Source of the DNA: Pseudovibrio sp. JCM 19062
GTDB taxonomy: Bacteria; Pseudomonadota; Alphaproteobacteria; Rhizobiales; Stappiaceae
Length of the DNA stretch: 7,612 nt
Assembly (NCBI GenBank): GCA_001310715.1
Contig: BAXV01000118.1
Span: 1 to 7,612, forward strand
Reading direction: 5' to 3'
Below are positions 7,354 through 7,612 of this stretch, piece after piece. The notes beneath the pieces were generated by a model. It saw only the letters and a program-made list of their open reading frames with translations, ran no database searches and was not told the DNA's origin. Each line of letters starts with the position of its first letter. Position 1 is the stretch's first letter. A program made the translations under genes and the position numbers.

Positions 7354-7390
7354 CTCAAACCGCCGATGCGAATTGCACCGGCGGTTTGAG
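7354..7390. terminator. Strong hairpin downstream of the autotransporter gene
   Basis: CTCAAACCGCCG (7354-7365) and CGGCGGTTTGAG (7379-7390) pair perfectly over 12 bp. After one A-C mismatch, TGC/GCA adds three inner pairs around a 5-base loop. It lies 27 bases past the autotransporter stop, in the right place to terminate it, but no T-run follows on the minus strand; on the plus strand TTT follows at 7391. A terminator is the likeliest reading. Confidence 0.55.
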
Positions 7391-7417
7391 TTTCATGTGT
7401 GGGTTGTTCTTGCCTCA

Positions 7418-7612
7418 TCAGAACTTCGCGTTCAACGAAGCCTTGACGCTATGGTCTTTCACATCACCGGAGAGCAAGCATCGTAGGACAGTCCAATCTG
7501 TGCAGTTTCAGAGTACATGAATGACACACCTGCGTTGAGAACCGCACTGTCCTGCTCTGCAGCAAGGCCGGTTACATTAAAGGTTCTGCCACCATCAAAT
7601 GCGTTCTCAGAT
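7418..7612 (-). pseudogene. Autotransporter C-terminal beta-barrel end, partial, one -1 frameshift
   Basis: This is the last 64 or so residues of an outer-membrane autotransporter (type Va) barrel; the gene enters from the right edge. Reading the minus strand gives AFDGGRTFNVTGLAAEQDSA, VLNAGVSFMYSETAQIGLSY, then after a missing T at 7476-7477 LSGDVKDHSVKASLNAKF and TGA at 7420-7418. The pattern of a short linker followed by GLSYxxxLSGDxxDHxVKAxLxxxF is the classical last two strands of the autotransporter domain, ending in the terminal Phe recognised by the BAM machinery. Without the missing base the frame stops early at SPVM, which would destroy the barrel signal. The passenger is outside the window, so its function is unknown. 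It does not appear linked to the RpoE regulon. Confidence 0.75.

Noticed and set aside
7111..7520. Two open frames of 84-92 codons near the right end
   Set aside because: They overlap the transposase end, the hairpin and the autotransporter on the other strand, and their composition resembles no family I know.
1..7612. tRNA, rRNA, riboswitch or CRISPR array
   Set aside because: No cloverleaf, rRNA-like segment, conserved leader or regularly spaced repeat was seen on either strand.

Overview
The window looks like part of an alphaproteobacterial genome. The main evidence is an ECF11-type sigma factor and its zinc-binding anti-sigma factor (RpoE-ChrR), which in Rhodobacter sphaeroides control the response to singlet oxygen. 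Around them sit the lipid-modifying genes usually found in that regulon, and each transcription unit of the regulon in the window has a TGATCY-N18-TA promoter. Base composition is moderate. The genus cannot be fixed from this sequence.

Layout, left to right: (1) the 5' end of a GPH-type (MelB-like) MFS transporter on the minus strand, running off the left edge; (2) a divergent intergenic region with two candidate RpoE promoters; (3) a plus-strand operon of a short-chain dehydrogenase (591-1338) and an NTF2/SnoaL-like protein (1338-1781); (4) a hairpin terminator shared by convergent units (1788-1807); (5) a minus-strand operon, transcribed from 5249 to 1811, of an FAD amine-oxidase-like protein, a DUF1365 protein and a Cfa-like SAM methyltransferase, joined by two 4-bp ATGA overlaps; (6) a symmetrical divergent promoter region (5276-5353) with the two -35 boxes back to back in an 11-bp inverted repeat; (7) rpoE-chrR on the plus strand, also joined by an ATGA overlap; (8) a 5'-truncated IS630-family transposase remnant directly behind chrR; (9) an unexplained stretch with a strong hairpin; (10) the C-terminal barrel end of an autotransporter on the minus strand at the right edge.

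The likely logic is that singlet oxygen releases RpoE from ChrR. RpoE then activates its own operon, the FAD/DUF1365/methyltransferase operon, the SDR/SnoaL operon and probably the transporter. The FAD, DUF1365 and methyltransferase genes together resemble the set linked to methylated and furan fatty acids made on existing phospholipid chains. Two bicarbonate-site residues of Cfa synthase are replaced (Cys to Ser, His to Gln), which fits a methylase better than a true cyclopropane synthase.

The oddest property is that six genes are broken by single-base losses. I count 13, all of the -1 type and mostly in short homopolymers, with conserved protein continuing in the next frame each time. rpoE, chrR, the SnoaL-like gene and the transposase remnant have no frameshift. 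Either the sequence carries homopolymer undercalls, or the output genes of the regulon are decaying while the regulator stays intact. The bias to -1 and the lack of nonsense codons in those genes favour undercalling, but the uneven distribution leaves decay open.
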